Source: Daucus carota subsp. sativus
Lineage: Eukaryota > Streptophyta > Magnoliopsida > Apiales > Apiaceae
Direction of reading: 5' to 3'
Assembly (NCBI RefSeq): GCF_001625215.2
Contig: NC_030381.2
Span: 38,128,689 to 38,192,688, forward strand
Length of the DNA stretch: 64,000 bases
Shown here: positions 12,375 to 24,665 of the stretch, piece after piece
How positions within the stretch are numbered: position 1 is the stretch's first letter
How the letters are laid out: each line of letters starts with the position of its first letter
Notes under the pieces: model-generated
Told to the model about the DNA's origin: nothing
Databases searched by the model: none
The model's input: the letters and a program-made list of their open reading frames with translations, nothing else
Position numbers and translations under genes: made by a program

Positions 12375-14598
12375 TGGTTTATGACAACAATATATTACTT
12401 GCCCACCTTGTACACTTCCACAGTTGCACATACTACTCTAGCTTATGTATACCGAAAATTTATTGTCAATAGTAGGAAATAGAATAGGAGCTGAATCACA
12501 TCTTACGTTGGGTTCGACAATTTTTGCGGAATTATTAAAGTGATATGTTAGCAGATTTTCTCCTTATCGTGGTGTAATTTCGTGCACACAAGCAGAACCT
12601 TCTGCGTTTCACCATCTGTGAATAACATTTTGCATATCAAAAAGAATGTATTCGGGTCCTAATAAAAATTTGAGAAATATATACCACGATGGATTATGAT
12701 TGATAATCATGCTGGAGAATATACGTACTAGAATTTTTGCTCGCCGGTTCTATTTTAATTAGTTTTTTTAATCAAAATTCTACTTATCCGCGTTAAAAAT
12801 TGAATTTTTTATTATTTGTTTCTTAAAATGTGAGAGCACCTCCAAGCCCCGACAACAAAAAATTCTTAACTAAAAATAGATAAGAATTGCTATAAATAAT
12901 ATAGTATATAAAAGAGACATGATTCATTAATTTGTGTGAATTAATATGAATTGCTCCGCATTTGACAATTAGTTTGCCGATAATATATGTACTCTCTCCG
13001 TCTCAATTTATAGGTCCATTTTGGAATAAACACGCATATTAAGAAAAAAAATCGATTAGATAGAATTTTTTTCTCATGTATCATTAATTAGTGCATTGAT
13101 AAGTGAGAATATAGTTGAATTTCAAAAAAATCACAATTAATATGTAGATAAATTTGTATTGAAAGAAGAGAGGGACAAGTATTTTGGGACAAATTTTTTT
13201 TCCAAAATGGACCTATAAATTGAGACGGAGGGAGTATTGTGTATTTATTGAATTATTTTATTTTCTTCAAAAAATGTATTATGTACTTTAATTTTATATA
13301 ATAAATATATAATTATTATTTACATGTCATACTTCGAGAAAAGAGCTATCGCTTCCCCTATGTTAGAGTTTATAATAATAAAATGTTAAATATTGTTTAA
13401 CGCTAATATTTCTATGCCTTTTCAATTATCAATATTAAAAAGATTAACATCATAAAATGATATTTAAAATCATAATTTTGAGACTGATATTTGAAACATA
13501 TTATCAATTACTATTTGAAGTTATGATAGGGAAAAACCAACATCCGAACACTTTCAAATCCATATAATTAACGAACTACCCTTTATCCCAATTTCTATTA
13601 AAATTTTGTTATATGATCTCGGGAAATGAAAAACGAAGCAACAAAAATAAATTTAATCATAAACAAATTAAATAATGACAGGAGTCCCATGGTTTTGTGT
13701 GTTTCAAAAACCTAGACTAATTTCTGAGTATTTATCTAAAGCATATTTATCCGATAGTTATCCGATAGTTTTGTTAATTACTTTCTATTTTCCAAGTTAA
13801 AATTTAATTTTCAAATTAATTTATGTAGCTATCGGTTAATGTGAAGTACATGGACTATTTTGTTTTTAGCAATGGAGTCTTTTCAACAAGAATAAAATAA
13901 ATTAATTAATAAATACATTAATGGTCATCTTTTAGCTAGAATAGTGAATAGATATGGGGTTTGTCTTGATTTTGAAGCTGTGTAACATGCTGCACTAGTT
14001 CTTGATTTTAGCACACCCTTCTCATTTCCACCTCGAAAACTGTGACAAATTCTTCAATTTTCTGAACCCAGACTGTTAAAGTGAGCCTCTTTGAGTCTCT
14101 CTCACCTCAGCATTGCAGCTTCTATCTGTAAATTTCAATGATGTAAGGTAAAGTTTCAATCTTTTCTGTTTTCTTGATCTGGGTGTTCTTTATTTTCAGG
14201 ATCTATGCAATATTAATGTGAATTGTAGCTTCACCCATCTTCATTTTACTATTTTATATGAAATAATCATTGGCTTGGATGTCCTTTTTAAGTTTGCTCA
14301 ACTGGGTAATAGTTATTTATAGTGCTGGTTGTGATAAATTGTGTAATGTATGACTGTCTTGACTTGTGTTGTTGCAATCACAGTTGTATGATTTGTTGTA
14401 AGTTAGTACATAATTTGAAGTATAGTGATATAAAATTGATTTGGAGTAGGGTTTTGGTTTACGAATATTGAGTATGATTTAAGGTTTTTGTATTCTAAAT
14501 ATTGTGATTCTTGTTGTTTTAAGCAGAACCAGGTTAAAGATCAGATAGAGCAATTCTTCTGTTGTAGCCAGTTTTATGTCCATATTTGCGGTTTTATC
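12375..14598. other. Intergenic region between OSCA1 and ISA2, including the ISA2 5'UTR
   Basis: This stretch is AT-rich with one Stowaway MITE (12992-13234) and no coding signal. Near 14146 the sequence ATGTAAGGTAAAG looks like a donor, and a TTAAGCAG acceptor ends at 14525, which suggests a spliced ISA2 5'UTR. That is inference from consensus. Confidence 0.4.
12992..13234. mobile_element. Stowaway-type MITE with long terminal repeats and intact TA duplication
   Basis: About 35 bp at each end are inverted copies: CTCTCTCCGTCTCAATTTAT at the left, continuing into AGGTCCATTTTGGAA, with the near-perfect complement at 13200-13234. TA flanks both ends (12990-12991 and 13235-13236). The element is 243 bp, AT-rich and non-coding. 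The near-identity of the arms suggests a fairly recent insertion. Confidence 0.92.
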
Positions 14599-17184
14599 AT
14601 GGCTACATTTCCAGTATCCTCTATAGTAGGATCAAATGTTTTTTTCAGTCGGGCCACTGATTTGAGTAATTTGGTTTTTGCTGGTCACATGATCTCTAAG
14701 AAAATAGTGGCACAAAGTGCAGGAAAAAAAGATGGGCAGAGAAATTTAGTTTTTCAAGGAGTTGCAATGAGTGCGGCAAATAGATCTTATCATGAACACA
14801 GGCAAAATGTGTTGATTACATCACAATCTTTTGTTCTTCACACTCCAGAAAAGGTCTGGAAATATCTATTTAGGACGGAAACTGGTGATCTGGTAAAGGT
14901 GTGGATTGAGATGAAGAATAATAATTACAGTGTCTTTGTCGAAGTTTCATCACCACAACTTTTAGATGGAAATGGCGATCTGCTTATGGTTTGGGGAATG
15001 TATAGGTCTGATTCATCATCGTTCATGACTATGGATCATCAAAGTTCCAGTGTAACTTCCCCACAAAATACTACAGAGACCCCGCTGTTGCTAAAGTCTT
15101 CAGGGAAGATTGCAGTTGAGCTAAATTTAGAAGCAAATCTAGCCCCATTTTACCTCTCATTCAAACTTAAGTTTCGTTCAAGCGATGGCTTAAGAATATC
15201 TGAAATTAGAAGCCACAGAAATACAAACTTTTGTGTGCCAGTCGGTTTCAGTTCAGGGTATCCAGCTCCTTTAGGTCTTTCCTTCTCTACTGATGGTTCA
15301 ATGAACTTCTCCTTATTTTCACGAAGCGCGGAAAGGGTTGTTCTGTGTTTGTATGACACTTCAATGAATGCTGAGCCTGCTCTAGAGATTGATCTAGATC
15401 CTTATGTCAATCGGACAGGTGACATCTGGCATGCCTCGATAAATAGTGCAATTCCTCTTTTAAGCTACGGCTATAAGTGTCAGGCTGGTACCAAGCAAAA
15501 AAAAGATACTGTCCTTTTAGATCCCTATGCTAAAATCATTGGGAACAATAGTTCAAGTTTGCTTCCACGGTATCTTGGACAACTGCAGAAGGAACCGAAT
15601 TTTGATTGGACTGGTGATATTCGCCCCTTCTTACCTTTAGAGAAGCTTGTGGTCTATCGATTAAATGTTCTGTGTTTCACTAAAGATCAATCAAGTGAAT
15701 TACCTGATGACATTGCAGGTACTTTCACTGGTATCTCTCAGAAGTTGCAGCATTTTAAAGATCTTGGTGTCAATACAATCTTATTAGAACCATTCTTCCC
15801 TTTTAATGATCAACAAGGACCCTATTATCCCTTTCATCTCTTTTCTCCAGCAAATATTTATGGACATTCCAAAAGTCCTATATCCAATATAAAGTCAGTT
15901 AAGGAGATGGTAAAGACATTACATGCCAATGGCATAGAGGTTTTTATGGAAGTTGTTTTTACCCATACCGCTGATACTGAATCACTTAAAGATATCGATA
16001 ATTCATCATATCATTATGTAAGAGAATATGATGGTATTCACCAAAATACTTTAAATTGTAATTTTCCTGTTGTCCAGCAGTTGATTTTGGATAGCCTTCG
16101 ACATTGGGTAATTGAGTTTCATATTGATGGCTTCTGTTTCATAAATGCTGCTTCATTATTGAGAGGGTGTAATGGGGAGACCCTCTTCCGCCCCCCTTTG
16201 GTGGAAGCGATTGCGTTTGATCCCATACTCTCAAATGTCAAGATCATAGCAGATTGTTGGGATCCACATGATGCTGAGCCAAAGGCTGTACGTTTTCCAC
16301 ACTGGAAGAGGTGGGCAGAAGTGAATACAAGATTTTGTGAGGATGTAAGAAATTATCTGAGAGGTGAGAATCTTTTAAGTAACCTTGCAACTAGGCTTTG
16401 TGGGAGTGGAGATAATTTTTCGGCTGGTCGAGGCCCAGCTTTCTCCTTCAATTTTATTTCCAGAAATTCTGGACTCTCTCTTGTTGACTTGGTCAGTTTT
16501 AGTGCCAGTGAGTTGGCTTCAGAGTTAAGTTGGAATTGTGGAGTAGAAGGTGCAACAACTAATCCTGATATACTTGAAACACGACTTAAACAAGTTCGAA
16601 ATTTTCTCTTCATTTTGTTTGTTTCCTTAGGAGTTCCTGTCCTAAATATGGGAGATGAATGTGGTCAATCTTCTGGTGGTTCTCCTGCATATGCAGACAG
16701 AAAGCCCTTTAATTGGGATTCTCTAAAAACTGGCTTCGGCATTCAGACCACAGAGTTTATCTCTTTCCTGAGTTCACTGAGAGTGCGGAGAAGTGATCTT
16801 CTTCAAAAGAAGAACTTCTTAAAAGAAGAGAATATTGAATGGCACGGGATTGATCTGAGTCCTCCAAGTTGGGAGGACTCGGAAAGCAAATTCTTAGGCA
16901 TGATATTGAAGGTTTATGAAGAAGAAATTCAGTCAACCTCCTCCGCACCTAGTGTGAATGGTAACATGTTTATTGCTTTTAATGCCGCAGATCATTCAGA
17001 GGACATTCTTTTACCCCCACCCCCAGCTGACATGGAATGGCAACGTTTGGTTGACACATCTCTTTTATACCCGGGATTTTTCTCCTTGGATGGTGATCCA
17101 GTATTTGAGCAGATGCCAGAATTAGTATACGAGATGAAGTCTCACAGTTGCATCTTGTTCGAGTCTAGACACACAAGTGGTTAA
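14599..17184 (+). CDS. ISA2: Isoamylase-type starch debranching enzyme 2 (non-catalytic), plastid
   Basis: In plants ISA2 is a regulatory partner of ISA1 in the heteromeric complex that trims pre-amylopectin in plastids. The gene is intronless, as ISA2 usually is, and encodes 861 residues from the chosen start MATFPVSSIV. An in-frame ATG 37 codons upstream (14488) would need translation through a probable 5'UTR splice acceptor, so I prefer the inner one. The N-terminus looks like a transit peptide. Next comes a CBM48-like segment (near PVGFSSGYPAPLGLSFS), then a GH13 barrel. The GH13 motifs are degenerate: EVVFTHT near residue 450, DGFCFINAASLL near 510 (nucleophile Asp lost), ADCWDPHD near 547 (acid Glu changed) and RNSGLSLVDLV near 622 (the usual HD lost). 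This fits ISA2 rather than the active ISA1 or ISA3. Confidence 0.95.
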   Translation: MATFPVSSIVGSNVFFSRATDLSNLVFAGHMISKKIVAQSAGKKDGQRNLVFQGVAMSAANRSYHEHRQNVLITSQSFVLHTPEKVWKYLFRTETGDLVKVWIEMKNNNYSVFVEVSSPQLLDGNGDLLMVWGMYRSDSSSFMTMDHQSSSVTSPQNTTETPLLLKSSGKIAVELNLEANLAPFYLSFKLKFRSSDGLRISEIRSHRNTNFCVPVGFSSGYPAPLGLSFSTDGSMNFSLFSRSAERVVLCLYDTSMNAEPALEIDLDPYVNRTGDIWHASINSAIPLLSYGYKCQAGTKQKKDTVLLDPYAKIIGNNSSSLLPRYLGQLQKEPNFDWTGDIRPFLPLEKLVVYRLNVLCFTKDQSSELPDDIAGTFTGISQKLQHFKDLGVNTILLEPFFPFNDQQGPYYPFHLFSPANIYGHSKSPISNIKSVKEMVKTLHANGIEVFMEVVFTHTADTESLKDIDNSSYHYVREYDGIHQNTLNCNFPVVQQLILDSLRHWVIEFHIDGFCFINAASLLRGCNGETLFRPPLVEAIAFDPILSNVKIIADCWDPHDAEPKAVRFPHWKRWAEVNTRFCEDVRNYLRGENLLSNLATRLCGSGDNFSAGRGPAFSFNFISRNSGLSLVDLVSFSASELASELSWNCGVEGATTNPDILETRLKQVRNFLFILFVSLGVPVLNMGDECGQSSGGSPAYADRKPFNWDSLKTGFGIQTTEFISFLSSLRVRRSDLLQKKNFLKEENIEWHGIDLSPPSWEDSESKFLGMILKVYEEEIQSTSSAPSVNGNMFIAFNAADHSEDILLPPPPADMEWQRLVDTSLLYPGFFSLDGDPVFEQMPELVYEMKSHSCILFESRHTSG

Positions 17185-18207
17185 TCTATAGTCTCTTACC
17201 AGCCAAACTCGGGTTGCCTCTTTGGCAGTGCAAATCATGTTTCCCCCATCATATCTGCTGCATGTATCATCAGTTCAATTTCTCAACATGGCAACTCACT
17301 GTGGCTCTTAGGCCAGACAACAGTGCAGCTTTGTTAGAGATACTTAGTACATAAAATGTTCTTGAAGCGAGGTAGATGCACATATTCCATACCATGTAAC
17401 TATTATATATCCTGAAGTACGATTTTCTGGCCCAGTTTTCTATAATCTAAAATTTTCTGATACAGTTATTGATCTACTTTAGTATCATCTTAGTTCACAT
17501 TGATCATAATATAAGTTGGTGCATCATAAAAGTGTCATCTGTCGGTAAATGTAGCACCAAGAAGCTGGAGATATTTATTAGTGAGTGATTTTCCCCAGCA
17601 GGGAAAAGCCAAAAAAAATAACATTGTGTGAGAATTGCACTACTACATTCAGGTGAAATTTGTACTCTGATTCACTCAAAAGGTATGCACAGAAGTTGAT
17701 TGTATTTTAAGAATTTCGCAGTAGTGAGAATTTACTCGAATCAACTTGAAATGTGATTGCATTTGCTACAATCGTATATACAAAACAGTCTTGTAATCAA
17801 GGTTGCAGAAAACACGATTCAGAATCGATTCAGGATTTATTAGATATTTATCAGAGATTTTTCTGATAAATCGAAGATTTTTAATTAAATCAAAGTGTAA
17901 TTAATAAATCGGTAAATATTTTTTAAGGATTAATTGGAGATTTTTAAATAAATCGGGATCTTTATAACACGACTATAACGAATAAAAAAAGGGATTATAG
18001 TGGATGAATCTAAAATTTTGATAACAGAAGTAACAGAACAGGTCCTCAAGTTACATACTGAAGCATATACCTAAATTATATTGTTAATAATGTTAATGTC
18101 AATTACAATCTCTACACAACAGAAATACACCTAGTAAACTAACTAGAAGGGCTCTGTTCGACTAGCTCAAGTAAATTTTTTGGAAAAAACGAAGTATATA
18201 AACCAGT
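17185..18207. other. Convergent intergenic region between ISA2 and PAC
   Basis: This region holds the 3'UTRs of two convergent genes. At 17800-17960 there is a degenerate AT-rich patch of repeated 'aaatcg' and 'gattttt' units. It resembles in style the AATCGAT-rich patch at about 46370-46500 but has no clear boundaries. I see no coding sequence. Confidence 0.4.
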
Positions 18208-21200
18208 CTACCACTGTAAATTGATAGCCAACTCCAGGACGGCTTCAACTTGGTGTATAGCTTTTTGTTTCTCCTGTTGTTTCAACCTTCTTGCGACAGA
18301 TTCAGCATCAAAGCCTTGTCCCCCGGGAGTTTGACTTTGTTCATGTCGTACTTCTCGCAGCAATTCATCAACTTCTCTAACGAAATCTACTCTCAAAAGA
18401 ATATCATCAGCTTCCAGTGGCGGTGTCAGTGGGCCTTCATGCTGCATCATGAGATAATAAAAGGTCATCTATTGCAAATCATGAATTTATCTACTAGCTT
18501 AATTAGTCATGGCCTCAGATATAGTTGACAGCAGAATTAGCTTATGGCCCCATATTAATAACATAACGTTTGAAGTGCATTCCAGTTTCCTAATAAGGCC
18601 TCGTTAAGATACCTATAAATTTGGTGCCTCTACCAATATCTTCATTGGCCTTGTCATACATTAGGTCTGAGGAATAGCTAAAAAATATAATGCCTAATCT
18701 TTTGCTACTCTTAGGTGAATAACGATTACACTAATCATTGCGTCGAAGGATGTCGAAAGTTATACATTGCATCCTCCACTGTACCTTATCAATGTCAAAT
18801 CCTGCTGGAACTAATATACTAAATGGATCCTCACGTGGAAAGGTATCAATCATACGCTTTTTGCATGCTTTCAGCCACCCATCATCGTCAAATCCGTCAT
18901 GCATGATTAAAAGATCATTGAGTAGTCTCATGGCAGGAGTAGCCTCGCGTTTCAAAATCTCTGTCTAAGACAAAAGTACATTTCAGAGTTTCTGATATTT
19001 TATGTAAAAGTCATTACATATAATATTATTTGAAACACAAGGAAGTACAGTGCAAAGCATGAAAGCATGTCGTTCAATTTTAGTAGATAAATCTTGGGGA
19101 TATTACACAGGTAAACCAAATATATGTTATTTAATTAGTATTCCCAAGTCATTCATTATGCACAGTAATTCTGCCAGTTTAGTATTAACGTTTCTTGTAT
19201 TCATTTTGGCATGTTCAATACTTGCAGCATTATAGGCAACTGTGGGCTTTTATAAATCAAGAAGTGCATACCTCAACACGCCTGTATAGAAGATCAAGAC
19301 TTCGAACTGCATCTTTCTCTTCCTGTTACAATGTCGTAGATATTTGAAAGATTAAAAAGATATAGAATTCTCCAGAACAAGTCGGAGCATAAATTTTCTC
19401 AGCAAGTCATTAGATGTTCAATCAAATCTATTTATATAAAACAGCTGAAAGTTTAAGGCTGCAAAAGCTTAAAAGTTAAGAGTAGACGTGTAGTACAGTA
19501 AGAATACACATTGGGGAGGCAGGTTGTCGACCACTCGACCCGACCTTATGGAACTCGATGAACAAGAATAATAGGATTAGTTCATGACAATTAATGAAAG
19601 TTTAATTATATGATTGAATGACCACAGAACCTTACAGGTAAACGACCAATGCCATTGTGAGAGGTCATATTTATATGCTTGAACCTATTCATCATATATA
19701 TCCCTAGTGCAACTTCATTAGAACGGCTATAAGAAAATTACCAGGGTGCTTCATATAATTAGACAACTACGCAAAACGCTTTGATTAAAGTCAGCCATTA
19801 ACTTTGTTGGTACAAGGCATTAATGTAAAAGACCCATTTTCTTCGATACTTATTCACTATAACAGAACCAGAGGGCTACTGCTATAAGGAATACCATTTT
19901 CGATCAACGTCTCAACTAATTGGCATTTAATATAATAGAACAAGTATGTCACATACATCACGTCGAGCAAGATCAAGGCGATTCCAAATAACCATAAGCA
20001 CAAGCTCGTTAAGCTCGCCTTTCTCAGCAGCTTCCTCAATTTTCTGCAAAAATAGAACAGAAAAACTATATAGCTTCACAGTATTCAAAGATACTGTAGT
20101 CCAAGGGACAGCCAATAATTCAGATATGGATATGGGTGTCCCAAATGATTTATACATAAATATGGTAAAGAAGCAAGGGTGAGCTACTGCTACAGAGGTT
20201 ATCTAGTTAAGGGTTCCATATCCAGAAAATTATCTATTTAACCAAGTGGTAAACGATGAGAAGAAAAAAGGAGCAATTTTCAGCTTTAGGCTCTTTCTAA
20301 GCAGAAAAAACAAGGACTAAAAACTTGGGTGATGGATTTGTATTACTACGCAATATCATTATAATAGGATGCACCGCAGCCTGGTACAAAATCCAGTAAA
20401 ATGATATACCTATCCTTGACTTGGCACGACAAATACAACAGTTGCTTATCAAATACAATGAGCCACATGTGATTAAATTCTTTAGAACCGGATCCCGATC
20501 CAGATATATGACAGGATAGGAGCAACTGAGGTCTGAGAACGTAACAATTCTAGTCATAGACCCATATATATTCATATAGTTAAAGGCCCCAGAATACTTC
20601 CAATGTAACATCCTTTTTAGACATCTTAATATTGTATGAAATTTAGATTTACGTTCTTATGCCAGGTCAAATATACAAGATTAGCATCTCAGATTATTTT
20701 TATTCTTAATAACTTCTCAGGCTATTTAAATACAAAAAACGAATATAAAAGTTAGTTTTAAAAATATATAATTACCTCTTCCACTTCTTCAGCAGACTTG
20801 ATGAAGCTTGATACTAATTTCTTCGCGTTCCGCACTTCTTCTTCAGGATAATTTTTTAATCTGAAGCCAATTTCACGATACTCATCGATCTTTCTTTCCT
20901 CTTCATCTTCTTCTTCTTGACGCTTTCGGTGAAATTCCTTTGTCTTCTCACGCTGACGTGCTTGCCATTCCTGGTTAAAGGAAACAAAGTGACAGTGGTA
21001 AACTTCAATTTTAAAAATTCAAGACAACAATTTTCTTTCTTACTATCCAATATTTAATGATTCTGCTTAGTTTCACAATCCCAATCTCTCTAAGCTTTGC
21101 AATGAGTATTTATTTGGTTTCGCAAATGGTCAACAGGCATCTGAGAATTTTTAGGTTTAATGCAGGTGATTTAACAATATACAACAGCTCCATCTCAATA

Positions 21201-22407
21201 ATATTCACACTGCTTGTCCATGAGAAGTGATAGCACTAGGCATGTTGTTGCAAATTCTTGTAATGATTATGATTAGTGCCAGTGTGTGATGTACTGACCT
21301 AAATATTATCACAGGAAAACCACACATAGCTATAAAAAAAGAATAATGATATTGGATGTTGATGAATCAATATAAGATTTCATATACAAAATCTTGGGAA
21401 GATAATTGTTAACTCAATAGTCAATATTAAAAAGCATGTTGTTTAAGGTGAACCATGAATTACATTGGAGAATATAGATGAAGTTTTATGATGGTAAAGG
21501 GACTCAGTATGAACAGGACATTGTCAATTATCATATCTTGATAATGGAGACTCTTAATTTAAATCATACTCCAATCTCAGCAACTTATTTTTGACACCAG
21601 CTGAATTCATACTGCAAGGTATATATTTTACACACTATTGCACTCTTGTTTTTTGCCTTTCAACTTAATAGTCTCAATTGTTCATACTCAAGGCACACAC
21701 TATCTTTTTTAAAAATAAAATAAACTTACAAGCTCAATTATCTCTAAAAGTAACATTTCCGTATTCATAACACAGTTACATACTTGCACATGTAGAAATC
21801 ATAAGGAACTGCATACTTATTAATATTCAGATTGGTACAAACTCTCCAAGGTAGACACCAAATCCAAACAGGTAACCACTTCATCGACTTTCACAAAACC
21901 AACCCAATAAAAAAAACACTAAAAACATAAAGAACCTATTTTTCCCTCACAAAATTAAAAACTGCATCTTTTAAAGAAGCTGACACCCAACATTACCCAA
22001 ATCTTGCACAACCCAATAATCAAAGATTCTAAACAAACCCAAATGAAATTTCACCAAAATCAAGTACACAAGGGGGGTGAATCAAGAAAATCAAGAAATG
22101 ACATACATCATCATAATACTCTTCGGGAAGCCCTTCAACTTGTTGTTGCTCTTTTTCTCCAGCCTTCTTGCTCCTACACACAACTCTTAATCTAACACAA
22201 CCCACTAAATATCAAAGAAAAATTCAATACATGAGTAATGCAAAATTGTTAATTTAATCAAGAAAATAAAGGGTTAAAATATAGATAAATAATTAAACCT
22301 GAATTGAAGTTGAAGAATGTTGGAGAGAGAGTTAAAGGGGGTGATGAAAATGGTGGGAAGAGAGCTGAGGGAGCTGAGCTCGTCAGCTGGAACAACTTTG
22401 CCTCCAT
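18208..22407 (-). CDS. PAC: PALE CRESS protein, plastid ribosome/rRNA maturation factor
   Basis: PAC is a plastid protein needed for chloroplast development; it associates with 23S-4.5S rRNA precursors and the 50S assembly path. Exons on the minus strand: 22299-22407, 22107-22204, 20776-20970, 19957-20043, 19272-19322, 18785-18964, 18208-18441. They encode 317 residues with all phases consistent. Residues 1-45 are Ser/Pro-rich and look like a transit peptide. EGLPEEYYDDEWQARQREKT follows, then a strongly charged coiled-coil-like block, AAEKGELNELVLMVIWNRLD, RSLDLLYRRVETEILKR, TFPREDPFSILVPAGFDID and a C-terminus ending LELAINLQW. These segments match PAC as I remember it nearly residue for residue. 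The gene is tail-to-tail with ISA2. Confidence 0.96.
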
Positions 22408-22657
22408 TTCACCGCCTAGACATGTCAAGTGTGTTCATTCTCGTATTATCTTTTGTAGTATGATTTAAGAAAAACTATTTGTAATAACTTGTGTCGGATT
22501 AAAAAGCTTAAATATATAATCATGTTAAAGAATAAATTCGAAGTAAAATTGTATTTTAAAAGATGGGTTAAATTTCATGCACTACAAAAATATTGAAGTA
22601 TCATTAATAATTTTTTAACTGAATTATAAGAAATATTTTTCATTATCTAAATTTATA

Positions 22658-22875
22658 CTCCCTCTGTCTCATTCATTCAATTGTATACGTTATATTTTGG
22701 TACGCTTTTTAAGTCTTGTTTAAAATATATCTCCATAATATTTTTTGAATTTTTTTTCCTTTTATAAAAGTTGATGTTTAAACTTTTACTAAAAAAATTA
22801 AAAAGACATTATGAAATTATATTTTATAGGAACATGCAAACAATGGACGTATACTACTCATAAGGACGGAGGGAA
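22658..22875. mobile_element. Stowaway-like MITE, diverged
   Basis: The left end CTCCCTCTGTCTCATT and right end GGACGGAGGGAA are imperfect inverted repeats of the Stowaway type, flanked by TA on both sides (22656-22657 and 22876-22877). The 218-bp element is AT-rich and non-coding. The arms are more degenerate than those of the copy at 12992, so it is probably older. Confidence 0.7.
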
Positions 22876-22987
22876 TATATAATTTATCATTTATAAGTAG
22901 TCTTAAACACTACTTATCAACTAATTACTGATTTTTTAAGTTTAACAAGTATTAAGATTATTATTCTACTTATGAGTTATATTGTAG

Positions 22988-23394
22988 TAGGGGTATAATT
23001 CAAGTCGGGTAAGTCGAGTTTCGAGCCGAGTCTAATTCGAGCCAAGTTTAATCGATTCGAGCAGAGCCGGCTCACTTAGTTAATCGAGTTTAAACTTCTG
23101 CCCGAACTCGACTCCTAAAATTTCACAGGTCGAGTCGAGTCGAGTCGGCTCGTTTAGTTAAATGAGCTGATTTTGATGGGTCAAGCGAGCCAGTTCATAT
23201 AATTTTACACTTAATCTAGCCTAAACCACTCGACTCGTCTAATTTCATGAGTCGAGTCGAGCCGGATCGTTTAATTAAACAAGCTGAAATTTTTGTATGA
23301 ATTCGACTCGTTTAACGAGCTGAGTCGAACCGAGCCTAGTTAAATGAGTTCGAACAGGCGAGCTCGCTTAGCCACCCGACTCAAATTACAGTTC
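22988..23394. mobile_element. Mutator-like MITE made of GAGTCGAG/CTCGACTC units
   Basis: A 10-bp direct repeat TATATTGTAG (22978-22987 and 23395-23404) flanks the element, the length expected of Mutator-type insertions. Inside it the ends are imperfect inverted repeats: TATAATTCAAGTCGGGT on the left against TGTAATTTGAGTCGGGT from the right. The interior has many alternating GAGTCGAG and ACTCGACTC units around 'tttaattaaa' spacers, so it is highly self-complementary. No transposase is present. A relative lies at 49334-49738. Confidence 0.65.
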
Positions 23395-23923
23395 TATATT
23401 GTAGAACCTATACCACAATTTATAAAATAATTGTTCTACCTTTTGATAATAATTGATTACAATGTTCATGTCCATGCTTACAAATATTGTTGAGAAAAAA
23501 AATTAAAATTTAAATGATTAAATTATATTTTATTCAATTTCGTTCTCCAATACTTGAATATTTTTATATACTCCATTGAACTTGACTCAAAAAAAATATA
23601 TTATATTTAACGGTTCTTTTTTCTTTTTTTCCCGGATATTTAACGGTTCTTTTAGTTCTTTTGAAAGTAAGTAAAAGTTGTTTACTAAAATTGAAATTCG
23701 ATTTTTTCAAATGTAATCTTGTTTTCTGGAAAAATGAATTATCCATTAAAAAAGAACTAGTTTCAACACTAGGTCGAGCAATTTATTTCAATTTTAATTT
23801 ATTTTTTTCATAAGATTGTTACAAATACTCCGAAACAGAGGCTCATCTATTATATTTACGAAACATCAATAGTTTACACCGTATATTTTTATAACTTCAG
23901 AAAAGCTTATACTACGACTAATA

Positions 23924-24241
23924 ACCTATTTGGATGTACTTACGACTTATGACTTAACAATTAATGTGACTTATCTCATAAGATGAGAACTTAAAAAGTA
24001 TATTTGGGTAATTTTGACTTATTAATGATTTATGAATTATTAAAATATAATAATAAAAATAAAAGTGATTATGAGTAATTTATAATTTAGGAGTAATTTT
24101 TATTAAAAAAAATTCAAAAAAATTTAGTCACCGAAAAAAATACCTCAAACTAACATGTGGCTTTAAGTAAGTTTCTGACTTATTTCTGATTTTAAGCTGA
24201 CTTCTGACTTAAATCCCGGGTTTTAGGCCCAGACAAACCCG
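23924..24241. mobile_element. hAT-like MITE, copy A
   Basis: The left side begins near CCTATTTGGATG and the right side ends with CCAGACAAACCCG. These ends are complementary in the GTTTG(G/T) style common to hAT-derived MITEs. CTAATA flanks both sides (23918-23923 and 24242-24247). The body repeats 'acttatgactta' and 'ttaagctgacttctgac' motifs and is non-coding. Copy B lies 50 bp away. Confidence 0.55.
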
Positions 24242-24291
24242 CTAATACACAATCGATATTTTAGCAATTCACAATTTCACTCACTCTAGGA

Positions 24292-24665
24292 GCCCGTTTG
24301 GCTGAGTTTATGGCTTATGACTTAACGTGGCTTATGACTTAATGTTACTTATCTGATAAGCTGACTTAATGTCTATTTGGGTAATTTGACTTATGAATGA
24401 CTTATGACTTATTAAAAATATAATAATAAAAATAAAAGTGATTTATGAGTAACTTATGACTTATGAGTAATTTTTATCAAAGAAAAAATTTTAAAAAATT
24501 AAGTCACTGAAAAAGGTACCTCAAACTAACTTCTGGTTTTAAGTCAGCTTATGGCTTATTTCTGACTTTAAGCTGACTTCTGATTTATTATACAAACAGA
24601 CATTTTTCAGTTTAAAGCTGGCAACAACTTTAAGTCCCAGCTTAAAGCCGGGACAAACACGCTCT
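24292..24665. mobile_element. hAT-like MITE, copy B
   Basis: This is a diverged relative of copy A. It opens with GCCCGTTTGGCTGAGTTTAT and closes with AAAGCCGGGACAAACACGCT. The shared interior motifs ('gtgatttatgagtaactt', 'aagtcactgaaaaaggtacctcaaactaac') show common origin. Its right end abuts the degenerate BPM copy. Confidence 0.55.

Noticed and set aside
14488..14598. Upstream in-frame ATG of ISA2
   Set aside because: The stretch contains a likely 5'UTR acceptor (AAGCAG at 14520-14525) and a Cys-rich peptide unlike a transit peptide, so the ATG at 14599 is preferred.
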